Shown here: positions 4,956 through 6,823 of the stretch, piece by piece
How the letters are laid out: each line of letters begins with the position of its first letter
Position numbering within the stretch: position 1 is the stretch's first letter
Assembly (NCBI GenBank): GCA_031379365.1
Contig: JANNFB010000347.1
Location: 1 to 6,823, forward strand
Direction of reading: 5' to 3'
DNA: 6,823 nucleotides
DNA from: CADEEN01 sp031379365
GTDB taxonomy: Bacteria > Pseudomonadota > Gammaproteobacteria > Burkholderiales > Burkholderiaceae_C
Program-made: the position numbers and the translations under genes
Notes under the pieces: generated by a model
What the model was told of the DNA's origin: nothing
Database searches by the model: none
Seen by the model: the letters and a program-made list of their open reading frames with translations, nothing else

Positions 4956-6341
4956 CTACACCATCGTCAGCGTCGCACCGCCTTGCGCACCGGCGTCACC
5001 CGGCTCGGCTTCACGCGGCAGTGCGAGCAAACGCGCCGTCACCGTCGTGCCACCGCCCGGCGCCGACTGCACGCCAATGCGCCCGCCGTGCGCTTCGACG
5101 CGCAGGCGCATGCCGGCCAGGCCATGCTGGCCGACCCCCAGCACGGCCGGGTCGAAGCCTCGGCCGTCGTCGCTCACTTCGACCACAGCCTCATCGCCCT
5201 CGCGTCGGCAGCTCACGAAGACCTGGCTGGCGTGCGCGTACTTGGCCACGTTCGTCAACGCTTCCTGCACCAGGCGGTAGACCGTCAACTCGCGGTCGCG
5301 CGCCATCGAGAACGGTTCGAGGTTTTCGTGCACAGGCACGCCCAGCGCGTCGGCGCTCTCTCGGCACAGCAGCGACAGGCTGTCGGTGAGGCCCAGGTGT
5401 TCGAGGGCTGACGGCCGCAAGTTCTCGATGATGCGGCGCTTGAGCGCGATACCGTCGTTCAGGCGTTTGTCGATCGACACCAGGCGCTCCACTGCGAGGG
5501 AGGGGACGCCGTCGATGCGGCGCGCGCGCGCCAGGTCGAGCTTGACGTGGGACAGCAAGGCGCCCAGTTCGTCATGCAGCTCACGCGCCAGGCGGCCGCG
5601 CTCGTCCTCGCGGGCCGTCATCAGGTAGGTCGCCAGCTCACTCAGTTCGCGGGTGCGCTCAGCCACCTCGGTTTCAAGGCGCTGCTGCTCACGCAGGCGG
5701 GCCGCATCCAGGCGACCGGCCTGGCGCATGAAGACATACAGGCCCAGGGCCACCAGCAAGGTCAAACCATGCACCAGCCAGCGGCTGGTGGCCATGGTTT
5801 CGTACAGGCTGACGCGGGCCACCTGTTGCAGAGCGGCGGCCTGGGTGAGCAAGCGCTCCAGGGCGATGCGCGTGCTGTTGGTGCGCTGCCCGACATGGTC
5901 TTTGGCCAGCAGCGCACGCGCGGCGTCGAGCTGGCCCGCCTCGAGCAAGACGACGCTGCGGCCCAGCTCGAGCATGCGCTCGTTGAGTTGCTGGCGCAGG
6001 CCTTGCCCGTCGATCGTGGCGTCGGGATCAATTTGCGCAATCAAGTGGAAGGTGGCTTCGCTGGCCAGCGGCAGCTCACGCTGCGCGACCCTGAACGGTT
6101 CGAGGTCGGCTTGGCCGCTGCCCGCCATCTGGGCGCGCACCGCCAGTTCGGCGTCGGTGATCAACTGCAAGGTGCGCTGCGACGAGATGCGGGCGTCGGT
6201 CAAGGCAATGCCGTTGCGCAAGGTCTGGTGCGAGCGCTGGTAGGAACGCTCGTTGAGCGTCATCAGCACCACGGCGGCAACCACCACCGCCGGGAAGGCG
6301 TAGCGGATGCGAATCGCTCGTTCGTAGAAGCTCAGGATCAT
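4956..6341 (-). CDS. CHASE3-type sensor histidine kinase (HisKA_3 class)
   Basis: This 461-residue inner-membrane sensor kinase has a first membrane helix at about 14-28, a periplasmic helical sensor at about 30-187 that resembles CHASE3 (the segment DAELAVRAQMAGSG...LEPFRVAQ, 63-87, is typical), and a second membrane helix at about 188-205. A coiled-coil linker (about 208-245) follows. The HisKA_3 dimerisation and phosphoacceptor domain has EDERGRLARELHDELG (245-260) with His256. The HATPase_c domain has the N-box QEALTNVAKYAHAS (359-372, Asn364), G1 box DDGRGFD (391-397) and G2 box GLAGMRLRVEAHGG (407-420). It should autophosphorylate on His256 and pass phosphate to the response regulator encoded downstream. 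About 20 residues after the ATPase domain (442-461) form a Gly/Ala-rich tail without known role. The signal is unknown; CHASE3 ligands are generally undefined. Confidence 0.94.
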   Translation of the reverse strand: MILSFYERAIRIRYAFPAVVVAAVVLMTLNERSYQRSHQTLRNGIALTDARISSQRTLQLITDAELAVRAQMAGSGQADLEPFRVAQRELPLASEATFHLIAQIDPDATIDGQGLRQQLNERMLELGRSVVLLEAGQLDAARALLAKDHVGQRTNSTRIALERLLTQAAALQQVARVSLYETMATSRWLVHGLTLLVALGLYVFMRQAGRLDAARLREQQRLETEVAERTRELSELATYLMTAREDERGRLARELHDELGALLSHVKLDLARARRIDGVPSLAVERLVSIDKRLNDGIALKRRIIENLRPSALEHLGLTDSLSLLCRESADALGVPVHENLEPFSMARDRELTVYRLVQEALTNVAKYAHASQVFVSCRREGDEAVVEVSDDGRGFDPAVLGVGQHGLAGMRLRVEAHGGRIGVQSAPGGGTTVTARLLALPREAEPGDAGAQGGATLTMV

Positions 6342-6415
6342 GATCGGCTCAGCATCTTCGCAATCAGTGTTGAGGCGCGCGATGAACCGGGTATCGATCT
6401 GCGGGGCGGCCGGCG

Positions 6416-6823
6416 TCAGAGGGCTGGCGCCAACCGCTGCGAACCGAGGATATGCGAGTAGGCCCAGGTGAGTTCTGCACCGATCAGAAAAATTTGTGCG
6501 GAGTAGTAGATCCAGACCATCACCGCCACCACCGACCCGGCCGCACCGAAGGCCGAGGCCACGCTGCTCTGGCCGATGTACAGGCCGATGAGGGCGCGGC
6601 CGAGCACGAACAGCACGGCCGTGCAGGCGGCGCCGACCACCACGTCACGCCAGGCCACGCGCACGCGCGGCATCCACTTGTAGATCATGGCGAAGAGCGC
6701 GCTGAGCAAGAAGACATTGACGAGCCCGTCGAGCGCCATGCCGACCAGCTTCCAGGCCTCGAACCAGGGCGACCACCAGGTATTGAACGCAGCCATGCCG
6801 GCGCTGGCCACCAGCGACACGAT
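6416..6823 (-). CDS. YihY/BrkB-family membrane protein (C-terminal part, cut by the window)
   Basis: 135 residues and the stop are visible. The frame stays open to the right window edge, so the start lies outside; family members have about 280-310 residues, so roughly half is missing. The visible part matches the YihY/virulence factor BrkB family (PF03631). It has membrane segments around LVNVFLLSALFAMIYKWMP, a loop with RVAWRDVVVGA, a further helix ending in GRALIGLYIG, and the typical SAFGAAGSVVAVMVWIYYSA...GAELTWAY end. These are inner-membrane proteins of uncertain function; the former RNase BN label for the family is not supported. It lies 74 bp upstream of the kinase gene on the same strand, with no obvious functional tie. 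A GTG at 6820 is internal and not taken as the start. Confidence 0.88.
   Translation of the reverse strand: MVSLVASAGMAAFNTWWSPWFEAWKLVGMALDGLVNVFLLSALFAMIYKWMPRVRVAWRDVVVGAACTAVLFVLGRALIGLYIGQSSVASAFGAAGSVVAVMVWIYYSAQIFLIGAELTWAYSHILGSQRLAPAL

Noticed and set aside
5547..6461. 304-residue plus-strand frame opposite the kinase gene
   Set aside because: Gln/His/Ala/Gly-rich shadow of the kinase coding strand with no recognisable fold.

Overview
The window is GC-rich DNA, and its codon use, gene families and intergenic repeat style suggest a betaproteobacterium of the order Burkholderiales (Comamonadaceae/Sphaerotilaceae-like). This placement is inferred from style, not from a marker gene. All seven supported protein genes lie on the minus strand, so the window is best read from right to left.

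In transcription order the layout is as follows. (1) The C-terminal half of a YihY/BrkB-type membrane protein is cut by the right window edge (6416-6823). (2) A CHASE3-type membrane sensor histidine kinase of the HisKA_3 class (4956-6341) is followed by its likely partner, a NarL/FixJ response regulator (4175-4807). (3) Three consecutive Crp/Fnr-type transcription regulators follow: Crp3 (3312-4028, probable TTG start), Crp2 (2471-3178) and Crp1 (1627-2319). (4) An AI-2E/PerM-type multi-spanning membrane protein (375-1589) starts 37 bp after Crp1. (5) A gene-free end (1-374) holds a roughly 227-bp nested palindrome (86-312) that looks like a dispersed, non-coding repeat.

The most distinctive part is the regulatory block. 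A two-component pair sits beside a tandem run of three Crp/Fnr paralogues. Crp2 and Crp3 are about 60% identical by hand alignment; Crp1 is clearly more divergent. All three lack a recognisable standard cAMP-binding cassette and share a C-x-R-x-H motif plus a C-terminal Cys-x-Cys-Tyr motif. They differ from one another at the residues that contact DNA bases in E. coli CRP. Each Crp gene is preceded by 130-150 bp of non-coding DNA with short inverted repeats, so each may have its own promoter and the proteins may regulate each other. The kinase-regulator pair may feed into this block, but the sequence does not prove it.

The long plus-strand open frames opposite these genes are compositional shadows. 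I see no tRNA, rRNA, CRISPR array, transposase or phage gene.
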